Part shown: positions 11,475 to 21,674 of the stretch, one piece after another
Position numbering within the stretch: position 1 is the stretch's first letter
How the letters are laid out: each line of letters opens with the position of its first letter
Assembly: GCA_036426205.1 (NCBI GenBank)
Contig: WSYH01001905.1
Location: 1-64,000, forward strand
Length of the DNA: 64,000 nt
Direction: 5' to 3'
Source: Ascaphus truei
Lineage: Eukaryota > Chordata > Amphibia > Anura > Ascaphidae
Program-made: the position numbers and the translations under genes
Notes under the pieces: generated by a model
Told to the model about the DNA's origin: nothing
What the model saw: only the letters and a program-made list of their open reading frames with translations
Databases searched by the model: none

Positions 11475-11960
11475 ATGTATAGGAAACACATCCACACACA
11501 TGAACACCCTGGTTTATGAGAGTTGTGACACAACAGAAATTCAATTCAATTATGTAAACAATATATATTTATTAGAACAACAACAAAATATAACCATTTC
11601 ACAGTAATAATACATATTCTTCCTTATAAGGTTTGTACTTATTACAGGCCTAACAAAACAATACAATACAGTTCATACTATCTAACAATACATTGATATA
11701 AAACACAGATATATATACAGATTTATAAGTGCACAAGAATTATGATCATATTTACCTTCTCTGAGCTCTCCTTTTCCTCTCTTTTCTCCTCTCCTTCTCT
11801 CCTAACTAACTAACTAACAATCTGTCTGGTTTAAATGTGTTTCTAAACCCATGGCTGAACATGTAGGAGGTTTCGTTTGGTTGATGAAGTATGCTCAAAC
11901 TAAATTATGTGTGTTTATCTTTGAAAATTATGGGAAAACCTAGAAATACCAGATCTATCA
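11475..11960 (-). repeat. candidate 3-prime LTR of the endogenous retrovirus
   Basis: Read on the minus strand it has a purine-rich stretch (GAGAGAAGGAGAGGAGAAAAG, complement of 11762-11800), an AATAAA signal (about 11570) and ends CCTATACA at 11475, next to the L1. This layout fits the U3-R-U5 order of an LTR lying downstream of env on the minus strand. The 5-prime LTR was not found, so the ends are provisional. A CTAA microsatellite lies at 11801-11819. Confidence 0.35.
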
Positions 11961-12239
11961 ATAAATGTTTGGATAGATCAACATTACTGATTGGAAAATA
12001 GCAGCTGCTTCTGCCTGGGGGTTTAGATGTTAATTCAGGAAATATAGTTTTGTTTAGAAGTCCCTGATAGTCAACAAGAGAAGATTTGTTATCAGGGTGT
12101 GAAGTACATAAACCTTTTGTTTGTCAATATCTCTCCTGGAATGTTTATCTAGGTTTAGATAGTGTACAGTATCTACTTCAAAAGACAGTTTATGATTCCT
12201 GTAAACAAAAACATTCCTGTAAGCAATTATCTTGGGTAA

Positions 12240-13172
12240 CAGTTGGCCCCTTGTGGCCATGAAAACAATATATTTGGCCACACCTATGAGAGCAATTGTT
12301 TATGCCTAATTCTTATTAACATACTCATCTTCTTACGTTGTTACTTAAAAACCCTGCTCAGATGTATATTCATTATCATTAGAATTACCAGTAAGGTTCA
12401 TTGTCCTAACAGAAGTCCTATAATATTTATTTTGAGCCAAGTGTTGGTTAGGACAAGGCTAAAATCTCTATCATGCAATAATTCAACTAATTTTGACTGT
12501 TTTATTCATGTTATTACTAGTCTAAATATTGTGTGTATCCTTCCTATCTAAAAAATGGTGCAAATTTATTGATAGTGGATCTACTGTATATGTACATCAA
12601 ATACAGGAATTTAGTTTTCAGGATTGACCTGGTTCACTATAAAGGAGTAACTCCTCAAAGACAGGAATCGGAGTAATCACTATGTTTCTGATGGTAGTAG
12701 ACTCATGTGGGGTAAAACAGAAATTTGGGTTAGGTATTAGACAATACTGACCCCCATAGAGGTATTTCCTGTGGTTAGTCATTATGCAAAACAGCCCATC
12801 CATGTTGTATGTGACCTTTACCATAGGCGTTCTCTACTTTGTTAGCTGTATTGGACATCCAATTTCTTTAGGGAAAGAGCTTTAGTTGATCTTCTTTACA
12901 GTTGCACTCTCTCTAGTACTTCTTTGAAGTCTCTGGGTGTCATTGTCTTTGACTCTGTTATACTCTGTCATTGCTGTAAGCTCTTTTTGATTAAGGCCAC
13001 ATATCAGAGTGTTGATTTCAAAGACATCACAACAGCACAGGTACCTGTTCCCCTTAACGGTGCAGCATGCTGTGTTTGGTACCCACCAGTACCCATTGAC
13101 TTGTGTGAGGATTCGCCATTCTGGAGGTTCTGTCCCCTTAACCCTCACCTGCCTGTCTGGATTCAGTGGCAC
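12240..13172 (-). pseudogene. endogenous retrovirus Env-like C-terminal part
   Basis: Two minus-strand open frames, 12882-13172 and 12618-12824, are rich in Cys and Trp (VNGYWWVPNTACC, YLCCCD) and look like a retroviral glycoprotein ectodomain; a hydrophobic, possibly membrane-spanning run follows in another frame near 12310-12420. The assignment rests on this composition and on the protease and Gag-like pieces upstream in the same orientation. Stops and frameshifts separate the pieces, so no intact protein is encoded. Confidence 0.45.
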
Positions 13173-13179
13173 TCAGGAA

Positions 13180-14090
13180 AGGCATTCTAGCGGTGGTGCT
13201 CATGCGCGGTGTGTGGGCAGTGCGTGGGCTCTGTCAGTCTCTGCGATTCCTGTGTTCAGGGTACACTCTCTTGCCTCTGGCATTGACGTGCGACGCACGC
13301 CTGGTGCGCGGTCTCCCCGGCGGTCTGCGGTCCCTGTCTCTCGATCCCGCCCCCGCTCTGACATCAGAGCTACACAGCACAACAGTACCCCGTGCTCCTT
13401 CCCTGTCTCCGTGGGTCCTGCCTCCAGTCTCCGTCCCCATACTGATGCGGGTGCCGTGGGGTGCACTGATGGTGAGCGACCGGGTCACCGGCATGATGTG
13501 CGGGTTATGCGCGGCACGAGCGCACACTTTAGAAGCTCCACCTCTGCCTCTATCGGTTGTGTAATGGGACGGACTTGCACAATCCAGCAGCCTATCAGAG
13601 AGGGCGCTTCTGCTTCCTGGATGCCTCCCTTTGGTGGGAGGTCCTTTAAATATGCTGTCGGAACTAACTTCCATTGCCGAGCATAACTTCTGTTTGTGAT
13701 GCTGAACCTCACTGCACCTAGCCTGTATGCCTCTTACCTTGCTGCCTGACCCTGCCTAGAACCTTGGATTTTGTGATTCTCTCCTGCATTGACCCTGGCT
13801 TTGGGTACGACGACTCTACTCTGTCCTGCACGAACCCTGGCTTTTGGATTATGACGACTCTGCTCTCTCCAATCCTGACTCCGGCTTTGTACCCCAACAA
13901 TCTGCTACTCTCCACTCCTAGACCCGAAAGTATCATGTTTATGCTGTCCTCTATAACTCTAACCCAGCTTGCAAGACTATCCTACACTCTAGACGCGCCC
14001 TCGCGGTTGTGGTCGGCGTTCTATATCAATTCCTACCTTAGCCCCGCGGTCGCGCCTCGTTTGTGGTGAGCTACGCGTTAAAGCTTGTAC
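13180..14090 (+). repeat. Ty3/gypsy-type solo LTR inside the retrovirus
   Basis: CpG-rich and plus-oriented. The end (CCCCGCGGTCGCGCCTCGTT then TGTGGTGAGC..GTTA near 14040-14082) matches the ends of the LTRs at 24775 and 56200. Internally a CTGACCCTGGCTTT-type phrase recurs three times between 13785 and 13890. It separates env-like sequence at 14100-14340 from 12240-13172. The 225-codon frame at 13009-13686 runs across the boundary and is not a gene. Confidence 0.6.
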
Positions 14091-14099
14091 TAGAAGTTC

Positions 14100-14340
14100 T
14101 GGTAGCGTTAACCTCTCCTTGTAGACATCTTCTTCTAGGTATCCGATAGAAGTACGGAAGTCAGTTTATCGAAGAAGGATTCAGCTTGATTGAAGACAGG
14201 CAAAGAGATTGTAAAGGACACATACAGGATATCGTTATTTGAGCAGGCTAATTGCTTAACGTGACAGTGGTGCAAACCTCTATTTGGGTGTGGGGTCACT
14301 CTACCTAAATTTCTAATGGTGGAAAATGCCAATGGTTTAC
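14100..14340 (-). pseudogene. Env-like fragment between two inserted elements
   Basis: A 65-codon minus-strand frame (14135-14332) lies between the gypsy LTR and an L2-type LINE and is in the same orientation as the flanking Env-like pieces. No diagnostic motif; placed in the retrovirus by position only. Confidence 0.3.
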
Positions 14341-14429
14341 AAGCCCCAGTGTTACTATAGGTCTGAGGACAATACCATCAGGAAAAAAATGTAACCTTTA
14401 GAATATCTGGTACCTTTCCTGATTGTATA

Positions 14430-15090
14430 TCCCTGATTTGTTTATTTATAAAATATTGTACCAGGAAGTAATACATTGAGAGTTACCTCTCGTTTTCAAG
14501 TATGTCCTGGGCACAGAGTAAAACAAAATAATACATGGTTACAAATACAGTTACATAAATGAACAAGGTATACATTATATACAAGACATTGCATGCACAG
14601 TTAAAGAAAATATATATTATGAGCGTATGAAACAGTTACAGACCAGATTAAAGTGTGAGAAAGCCTTAGATTTGAAAGAACTTAAGCTGGTGGTGGATAT
14701 GAGAGTCTCTGGTAGGTTGTTCCAGTTTTGGGGTGCACAGAAGGAGAAGGAGGAACGTCCGGATACTTTGTTGAGTCTTGGGACCATGAATAGTCTTTTG
14801 GAGTCTGATCTCAGGTGATAGGTACTGCATGTGGTAGGGGTGAGGAGCTTGTTCAGGTAGCTGGGTAGCTTGCCCAGAAAGTATTTGAGGGTGAGACAGG
14901 AAAGGTGAACTTTGCGCCTAGACTCTAGTGATGACCAATCTAGTTCTTTGAGCATTTCGCAGTGATGTGTGTTGTAGTTGCATTGGAGAACAAAACGACA
15001 AATTGAAATGTAGAGGGTGTCAAGTTTGCTAAGGTGGGTTTGAGGAGCCGAGCCATAAACTATGTCTCCATAGTCAATAATTGGCATTAT
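14430..15090 (-). pseudogene. L2/CR1-type LINE, C-terminal reverse transcriptase region
   Basis: An unbroken 156-codon minus-strand frame (14617-15087) begins at the RT C-terminus (PIIDYGDIVYGSA, residues 2-14) and continues with the typical thumb and tail: THHCEMLKELDWSSLESRR, LPSYLNKLLTP, YHLRSDS and FCAPQNWNNLPETL. This end of a LINE ORF2 directs RNA copying at the target. The 3-prime untranslated part (TTACCTCTCGTTTTCAA, about 14485) recurs at 24250. It is 5-prime truncated, as usual, and interrupts the Env-like region. Confidence 0.8.
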
Positions 15091-15099
15091 TGGATGATG

Positions 15100-15940
15100 T
15101 CACTTATTTTATTAAGGACAAAACTGCCATAAGCGGTGCAAATTATTTCCCTACCAACATGGTTATCGCTGACCTTCTTCTTATTAACCTCTATCACTTC
15201 ATTAATTTTGCCCTGGGCCTCAGGAAAAAAGCTTGGTTATATCATGCATGTTGTACACTAAATCTTTCCTCATCAGCTAAACCCACAATACACTGCAGGA
15301 ATGGTTTCAAGACATGTTGGCCTTCTTCCTGTTCAAAATTGGCAATATGTTTATGAATTGCCTCTAGATCAGCCCTATTCCAAATTGACATACCGGATCC
15401 AAAATGTCCGGGTATGGCACCAGTAATGCCATCTACACTCTGCATTTTCTGGATCTGTAAATACCTTTTTGGTGAGGGATGTCTTGTCCTGCAAAAAGGG
15501 TCTTGAGTTCTGCTTGCATGAGATGCAACTAAATCTACTAATAAGGAAGTATAAAATAATGAAATATTAGTTTGCGTTCAGGAGCCAAATTCTGCCATGT
15601 TCCATTTTGATAAATTTACGACGACAGGCACATGAATAAATTGCACATTGTTATACAAAGTCCCAGGGATGAATGTTGCAGTGAGACCACTGGAGGTTTG
15701 TTGGGCTTGTAAGCTGGACCTCACCAAGACACTCTTTCATCACTTGTTCCAAATGATGAGACCGGGAGAAGGATTGACTCTCCCTCATCACATTGGACTG
15801 GATTCTGCTCTACCTGGATACCAAGAAAGGGATCAGCGACGACACTGATGCTCATGTGCATGAAAGTTATAACAATCATGGCCTTCATTGTCCTGTAGCA
15901 AATATGAATATTAAAAGAAATAAAGGAAGAAAGCAAGAAA
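15100..15940 (-). pseudogene. endogenous retrovirus Env-like N-terminal part
   Basis: The minus-strand frame at 15721-15936 has a hydrophobic signal-peptide-like start (MIVITFMHMSISVVA, from about residue 20) followed by a hydrophilic Cys-containing region, as expected for the surface glycoprotein of a retrovirus. A second frame at 15242-15445 (GITGAIPGHFGSGMSIW) lies downstream. The L2-type LINE follows directly. The pieces are out of frame with each other. Confidence 0.4.
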
Positions 15941-15949
15941 AATAAATTA

Positions 15950-16520
15950 ATTTGTATTGAATTTCTTTGATCTAAGTTTCAGAAATATCTGAAAAGTCTG
16001 GGACATTGATGGGGGCCTTGTTATGGCACAACCCATGGAGCACAAATTGTCATTAATCTGTGGGATTTACCAATTTTCCCCCATTGTGCTCCTTGTTTGG
16101 CCAATGAGTCAGCAATGTCATTTTGCTCAGGAGTGAGTGAATGGCCTCTTTTATAAATCTGGCAGCTTCCTTTTGGAATCTATATTGTTTCTGTGGAATA
16201 GGAATAATACCAGTCATGTCTGTCAAGGTGTCAACTCTACCAAAGTCATGTTTATGCCCCGCAAAAGCTTCACAGTGTATCTAAAGTACGGACTCTAACA
16301 GATGCTTTTCTCGATGAGCAGCAATAATCTGAAATAAATCATATTCCGCATTGTTATGTTTAATGGTGGCGATTGGTGAGTCTGGAATAACCACCATCCC
16401 GTCATCTGTGTTGAGTACAGTCTGAAAATGTAGACGGTTATTGAAATCCAGCATACATTAGTTGGAAACAAGAAAATCAGACCCAAGTAGCCAAGGTTCA
16501 TTTGGGAGGGGCATTAGTGC
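15950..16520 (-). pseudogene. retroviral protease and start of reverse transcriptase
   Basis: On the minus strand near 16510-16270, one frame reads PWLLGSDFLVSN, a stop, then about 60 open codons; LLGSDFL matches the conserved helix region (L-L/I-G-R/S-D) near the end of retroviral aspartic proteases. Sequence further on (about 16240-15990) resembles the first residues of a polymerase, then jumps to the Env-like region, so most of pol is deleted. No D-T/S-G active site could be placed with confidence. Confidence 0.5.
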
Positions 16521-17460
16521 TACAGGCTGTGTAGCTGACATACCCCCACTTTGAATTACTTGCGGGCGCCCACATCTACTGTATCTAAGGTAATAGGTGC
16601 TATGAGTCTTGGGGCCTGTAATTGTCATGAGTCCCCATTTGGTGTGTCAGGCTGCCATGAGTTGTCTGCCTTTTCCTGTGAGTTCCATGTAACGCATGTA
16701 ACTGCTGCCTTAATTCAGAGTGACTGAGGACATTCTGTGATGTTTGTTGTTCTTTGTAATCATGTGTATTGTAATGTCCCATCCCACTATTCCAAAATGT
16801 GTGTCTACCATTGAATGTTTTTCCTCTAGGTCCTTCATCCCAATTAGGATTATTTGTGTGTTTCTTTCACCTGGAGGGTGTTGATCTTCTATTGTTGTGG
16901 GATTGTACTGAAAAGCAGCAACCCTTCTAGTGAAAGGCTTTTCCTCTCTTTCTTTTAATTGTTGCTGCATATGTGTCTGAATTGCCTGAAAAGACATTTG
17001 CATTAACCCAATAATCTTCTCATAGCTATGTCTCCTAGGGTATATGAGATAATCACATTTGTCTTTGATTAATGCACATTTTGGATTAGCATATTTTTAT
17101 ATTCCTGATCATTTCTGCTTCCATTCTTTCCACTACCAGTGCTATATGCAGCCCATAATCTATTTGCAGACTAAGGGGTTTGTTGTTTAATCTGGTGTGC
17201 TAATATGAGACCTATAGCAGAGGGATGTAAAATTTTCTGTAATTCCTCCAGTTTCCTCATAATTACTATTACCCTCTTTGATTAAGTCTGGTACTGCCCT
17301 CCACACATGCATTTCAATGGTTAATTGCAAGACTTTCACTTGGTCATTTTGATTTCTAACACCTAGTAACTCTCTGCTGGACTTTAACTGCATGTGATGT
17401 GTTCCTCTGACTTTAATTTGCCAATAAAGTCATCTACACCATAAGTGTTTTTTGTAAGGA
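16520..17460 (-). pseudogene. Gag-like region of the endogenous retrovirus
   Basis: Minus-strand frames at 17187-17393 and 16710-17003 lie just upstream of the protease. The second is Gln- and basic-rich (QTHMQQQLKEREEKPFTRR), as nucleocapsid-proximal Gag often is, but no CCHC zinc knuckle is visible. Identity as Gag comes mainly from gene order. The upstream end is cut by PLE sequence at about 17475, so the 5-prime LTR is lost. Confidence 0.4.
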
Positions 17461-17474
17461 TTGTGTGGGGTAAG

Positions 17475-18447
17475 TTCCAGTGTGGGAAGGGTGTATGGCT
17501 TTTCCTACACTGTCAAACCCAAATAGTCAAAGAACACAGAAATCACCAGGCGCTCCTGGGGGTGTTCCAGGTAAAAAACAATAACAGGCAATAGAAAACC
17601 AGAAATAATTAGAAAAACAGCAATAATAAAAAAGGAAAAATATACAACCAGTGATAAATTGCAGCTCAACCTTCAATGGACCTTCCTTGTTGATCCTTTG
17701 CTAGTTGTAGTGTCAAGAAGTCAGGGAGCGCAGTACACCAGTGGGAACATAAAGGGAAAGAGCATAACACAAATGATAGTGTAACACTGTGTGATGAAAT
17801 AATGATAAACATATAACTGCAATAAGAGCAACATAAAAGAAGTCCAAGGGACTAATGGAAGGCACACAATGAATAGAATTGCTACACGAATCAGAGGAAC
17901 AGCAAGTGTGTTCATCAAGCAGACACCATAAGGCATACAGATGCAATGGGGACTTACATTAAAGCTCCAAAATCAGGCAATGTGTATAGAACACAGTCAG
18001 TGTCCGTTGTGGGAGGTGAAAACATGTAAGTGATGAACTGCTGCAGGGGGTAAAGATGCACCGGTGATTCCTCCACTGCAGGGCACCACAGGACTTCCGG
18101 GTTTGGGTCTCCCACTCAGTCTTCCGCTCCACGTGACAGCGTCACACTGCGGACACAGCAAACTCCTAATGACATTGGAATCAAGACTCGACGCATGGGC
18201 ACTTCCACGTTTCGCTGGCGGCTTCGTCAGGAGTCTTTGATGCCTGCCATAGGTTAGCTGCAACATATGCAGAGGCGCGACCAATCGGGAATCATATGTG
18301 ACGTCATTAAACCAATCGGCTGCCTGCATCGTTTCCCACCAATGGTGGTGTGTGCTGATCGATGTTAGACCTATCAGCCTCATAGGGCATCTTTTGTTCA
18401 CATACACGCATGCGCCTAGATGTGATGACACACATATGCGTTTCAAC
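17475..18447 (-). mobile_element. Penelope-like element 3-prime tail
   Basis: A minus-strand PLE tail without coding sequence: AT-rich 3-prime part, a CpG-rich block (18000-18440) and a hammerhead-like motif. The block CTCCACTGCAGG near 18070 is shared with the fragment at 1985-2343. A younger foldback element is inserted at 18462. PLE-like sequence seems to go on to about 19250 beyond it. Confidence 0.55.
18205..18231 (-). ncRNA. hammerhead-like motif
   Basis: Minus strand: CCTGACGAAGCCGCCAGCGAAACGTGG. The core CTGACGA and GAAAC are intact with C at the tolerant position 7; stem II is short (GC/GC). Activity is not established. Confidence 0.5.
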
Positions 18448-18461
18448 AAGGTCCCAATGAG
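18448..18461 (+). repeat. 14-bp target-site duplication, left copy
   Basis: AAGGTCCCAATGAG, repeated exactly at 19076-19089, bracketing the foldback insertion 18462-19075. Confidence 0.85.
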
Positions 18462-19075
18462 CAGGAACAGGAGAAAAAATGGCAGTGCACTGCCAAGAAA
18501 ACCAGGAGGAGGCTCACGGCAGCAAAAGCAAAAATGTATTTATGCCATAAAAAGATTGGACAAAGGTCCCCCCTAGCCCCAACCAGTATCCACCTACGCG
18601 TTTCGGGCTCTATGCCCTTTCTGCCTTTTCCCTTGAGAAAGGGCATAGAGCCCGAAACGCATAGGTGGATGCTTGTTGGGGCTTTGTCCAATCTTTTTAT
18701 GGCATCAATACATTTTTGCTTTTGCTGCCGTGTGCCTCCTCCTGGATTTCTTGGCAGTGCACTGCCATTTTTTCTCCTGTTCCTGCTCCTTTACTGGTTG
18801 ACTGCACGCTATTGATTCCTGCTGAAGAACACTCCCTTGGATTCTGCAATTCAAAAGTGAGTTATACCTGTGGGTTGCCATACCCCTTCATTCTCACTAT
18901 ATGGGACATTTATTGTACTATTCTTTATTGGTGCCTGTGGCATTAAGTACTAGTCCCTTAAACCCTATTAGGGTTACTTTATTGTGTTATACAGATTATT
19001 GGGAGCTTCTCAACTGCAGATGTTACAAATACACTAAGGACTTGTCTTCCTGATGCACTGGCGTTCGACACATCT
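18462..19075 (+). mobile_element. foldback PLE-type insertion with 14-bp target-site duplication
   Basis: Arms of about 163 bp (18459-18621) and 152 bp (18637-18788) are inverted copies with a 15-base loop, followed by a single-copy tail to 19075. Each arm carries the motif CCCGAAACGCA..GGTGGAT with the CTTGAGAAAGGG half beside the loop, so the hammerhead-like module is present head to head. The exact 14-bp direct repeat shows one integration event. No coding sequence. Confidence 0.8.
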
Positions 19076-19089
19076 AAGGTCCCAATGAG
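19076..19089 (+). repeat. 14-bp target-site duplication, right copy
   Basis: AAGGTCCCAATGAG, identical to 18448-18461. Confidence 0.85.
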
Positions 19090-19287
19090 ACATAAAGTAG
19101 GTGCATGCGCCTAGCTGCACCAATTGTTCAGTATCTATTGTAGAAGCTGCTCAGCCAATGATATTGCTGAACTACATTTTCGCGAATTGTGACTAAAATA
19201 ATAGAACTAAATAACCATAAGCAAAGTGATTGATTACAAGAGAATCGCTTGACTGCATTGAGATTGATATTTCAAAAATAGAATAAA

Positions 19288-19336
19288 ATACGGCTGCCGT
19301 ACTCACCATAGAATACGGCTGCCGTACTCACCATAG
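19288..19336 (+). repeat. 25-bp tandem duplication at the end of the forkhead frame
   Basis: AATACGGCTGCCGTACTCACC ATAG occurs twice in a row. On the minus strand each unit contains CTATGGTGAGTACGG, a good match to a vertebrate splice donor (G|GTGAGT), so the donor-like site is duplicated. Confidence 0.75.
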
Positions 19337-19996
19337 ACTTTGCCAATCGGTTGGCGCCGAACTACTGCCACTAGTCCCGTATTCTTGATTATACATGTAG
19401 TTGACAGGTGACAGCGGGCCTGCTACACCTGTAGTTGACAGCTGATGAAGCTGGAAATCATTTTGGTACATGCAAGCTTGCTGGTATCTGTACGTGAAAT
19501 CCTGCTCAGGCTGTAGGTATCCAGGCGGGGACAGACAGCAAGGGTTGCCGGTCACCAAGTTTCCACTGATGGTCAGATCGTTATTGGAAGCCGGAGCTGG
19601 CGCTGGCGCATTGCTTGCCTGGGACTGATGATTCTTAGTTGGTTTTACCATGACCTTTCGCCTTTCGAAGTCTCCATGATCAAAAATACTGGAAAAATCT
19701 GGCGCAACACACCAATACCCTCCTCTAACTTCGGGTGCGGGATCAATATGAAAAAATCACGGATTGATGCATAACATTTTCCTTATTGCACGCTTCCACA
19801 CACGAGCATCTGGTGAAAATTTGTAAAAGTCATAATTTTTGATAAAATATTGATTAATTTGACCAGCTGTGGCCATCTTATCATCTGCTGCATTAATTGT
19901 GAAACATATTAAATAAGTGTACATTAAGTCGGGCTTTTTTAACACGTACTGCGGCGGAGTACTCATCTCGGAACTCTGAACAATACTGTAGAACAC
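19328..19996 (-). pseudogene. forkhead-domain gene with one in-frame TGA
   Basis: A minus-strand frame of 222 codons, open except for TGA at codon 80 (19757-19759). Residues about 21-115 form a forkhead (winged-helix) DNA-binding domain: KPDLMYTYLI (start), QINQYFIKNYDFYKF (helix 2), WKRAIRKMLCINP (recognition helix), then YWCVAPDF and FDHGDFERRK (wing 2). The TGA sits where forkhead proteins usually have Cys (N-x-C-F). The usual recognition-helix His and Asn (SIRHNL) are Lys and Met here. The C-terminal 105 residues are Pro, Ala, Ser, Gln and Tyr rich, like an activation region. CTGGTGTTCTACAG just upstream resembles a splice acceptor and CTATG|GTGAGT at the end a donor, so it may be an exon. 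The subfamily is not recognised. The nonsense codon could be a real loss or a base error. Confidence 0.75.
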
Positions 19997-19999
19997 CAG

Positions 20000-20380
20000 A
20001 CACTGTGCATTTAGTTTTTAATATGAAATGCCTAAATTGATACAGTATTGTAACTTCTTCAATACCAAGGTCAATTCACAATGGACCACTGTGGTATTTT
20101 TTAAACACCTGCATGTCGACACATTACTGAAGCACATGTACAGTATTATAGTGTACACATTAGAATTCATTACAATTCATGAGTATCTGCCACCTGGCGG
20201 ATACGCGAAGAATTGCAGCCAATTAAATCCGAACCATTATCATTAAACAGATCAAGCGCGGGTGACAGCAGGCATGAATGCAGCATGAACGCGGTCAAGC
20301 GCGTGGCATTCTGAAAAAGTCACCGGAAAATAACCGAGAAGTGTTAAAATAAAAGCGGCCGCGGCTGTATTTTAGGCACA
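20000..20380. other. no gene seen upstream of the forkhead frame
   Basis: Single-copy-looking DNA. No TATA box or other promoter element could be placed with confidence, and no other coding frame is supported. Confidence 0.4.
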
Positions 20381-20385
20381 TAGGG

Positions 20386-20692
20386 ATTTTCATTTGAAAT
20401 GCCAGAGACAGAGGAAACATTTAATTCATAATCACTGCCATTTTTAAATGCATGGCAGGAAATTCCTTCAAATGAACGGAGCATCTCCAGCCCTGGACTT
20501 CTAAGACACCCCGCCGGCTCGCTGCCAGGATGTCTGAAAAAGTCCGGAAAGGCTCCGACCTACTAAGGTGTGGAGTTGGGAGGGAGAGCCCAAGTACCCC
20601 CATATTAGTGTAAAGTCCGGGCAGTCTAGCAAATGGTGACTCGCCCAGACTGAATGTCGTCAGGTATGGAGGTTGAGTCTCATATGCTAAGC
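20386..20692 (+). repeat. LTR-like unit, left part
   Basis: Resembles 37370-37650 in scattered blocks (GTCGTCAGGTATGGAGG, CATATGCTAAGC). It continues at 21675 after the PLE insertion. Called LTR-like because the second half ends with polyadenylation-type signals. Confidence 0.4.
20680..20692 (+). repeat. 13-bp target-site duplication, left copy
   Basis: TCATATGCTAAGC, repeated exactly at 21675-21687 on the other side of the PLE tail. Confidence 0.8.
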
Positions 20693-21674
20693 GGTATTGA
20701 GCAGGAGAGAAAAAAACGGAGCACTAAATCCAAACCTGGCAATGCCAGAAAAAAAGTTCAAGGATGCGTTCCCATAAATAAAAGCTTACTTTAATGAATC
20801 AGAGACAAAAAACACTCCAACGCGTTTCGGACTATTGCTAGTCCTTTATCAAGGTGAATGACTACTTACCCCCTTGGAGAGTCATTTATACAGAAAAGGA
20901 GACACAGGCACGCCAATCGCCGATACTTCTGCGTGTGTCACGTGATGAAGACGTCCGACGTCATCACGTACGGACGCGTCACTTACACGTGTACGAATCA
21001 AGTCTGAGAGCACGGGGGGTGCGGCATAGAAACAAGACAACCACTACACAAAGCAATGGCTCCCAAGCATCAAACGCTACTTCCCCAGATGGAGTCAAGC
21101 ATGAAACCCCATCGCACCCATCGACGTGACATCATCACGTCGCATGACGCGGCGTATGACGCAAGCGTGTCATAGAATCCCATTTAAATTGAAAAACTTT
21201 ATTACATTTTTAAAAAACTCAACACTCCAAGTGGGCAATATCAAAGGAAAAGAAAAACGACATGCAAATATTAAAATAACATGAAAAGAGCATGAAAAAG
21301 TTACATAATCATGAAAAAAACAATTAAGAAAATTATTAAAAGGATAAATAACCTTTGATTTTGGCCAAGAATATCGTAGTAATGAATGTAGTTCATATTC
21401 ATTCCCATGTGAGTCTGTTCCAATTTACCCACATTTGTTCTGGACTTTGTTATCAATTTTTTCCATTGAAATAGATGTTCATTTACTGGTCACCGTAAGG
21501 TGTTTTACTATAATTACATCCTTACTGCTTTGCCTTGTGGGATTATAGTTTGCCAGTACACATCTTTTGAAATCATCAACTATATGCATTCATTGGGTTA
21601 ATTTCCATTCTATAAGAATTTATCAACACTTAGTACTGCTGTTCTATTTTGAGCACCATAAAACGTTTTTTTCA
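20693..21674 (-). mobile_element. Penelope-like element tail with 13-bp target-site duplication
   Basis: 982 bp, minus orientation, no coding region left. It has a hammerhead-like motif 125 bp from its 3-prime end, a CpG-rich block with repeated GACGTCATCACGT-type phrases (20935-21165), and an AT-rich 5-prime part. Flanked by an exact 13-bp repeat and inserted in an LTR-like unit. Confidence 0.7.
20817..20854 (-). ncRNA. hammerhead-like motif, variant core
   Basis: Minus strand: CCTTGATAA, perfect 6-bp hairpin GGACTA-GCAA-TAGTCC, then GAAACGCGTTGG. The core is shifted from CTGANGA to CTTGATAA, so catalysis is doubtful although the fold and the GAAACGCG half are kept. Confidence 0.5.

Noticed and set aside
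13009..13686. A 225-codon plus-strand frame with Ser/Arg-rich composition.
   Set aside because: It crosses the boundary between the Env-like region and a CpG-rich LTR, and competing frames of similar length exist on both strands.
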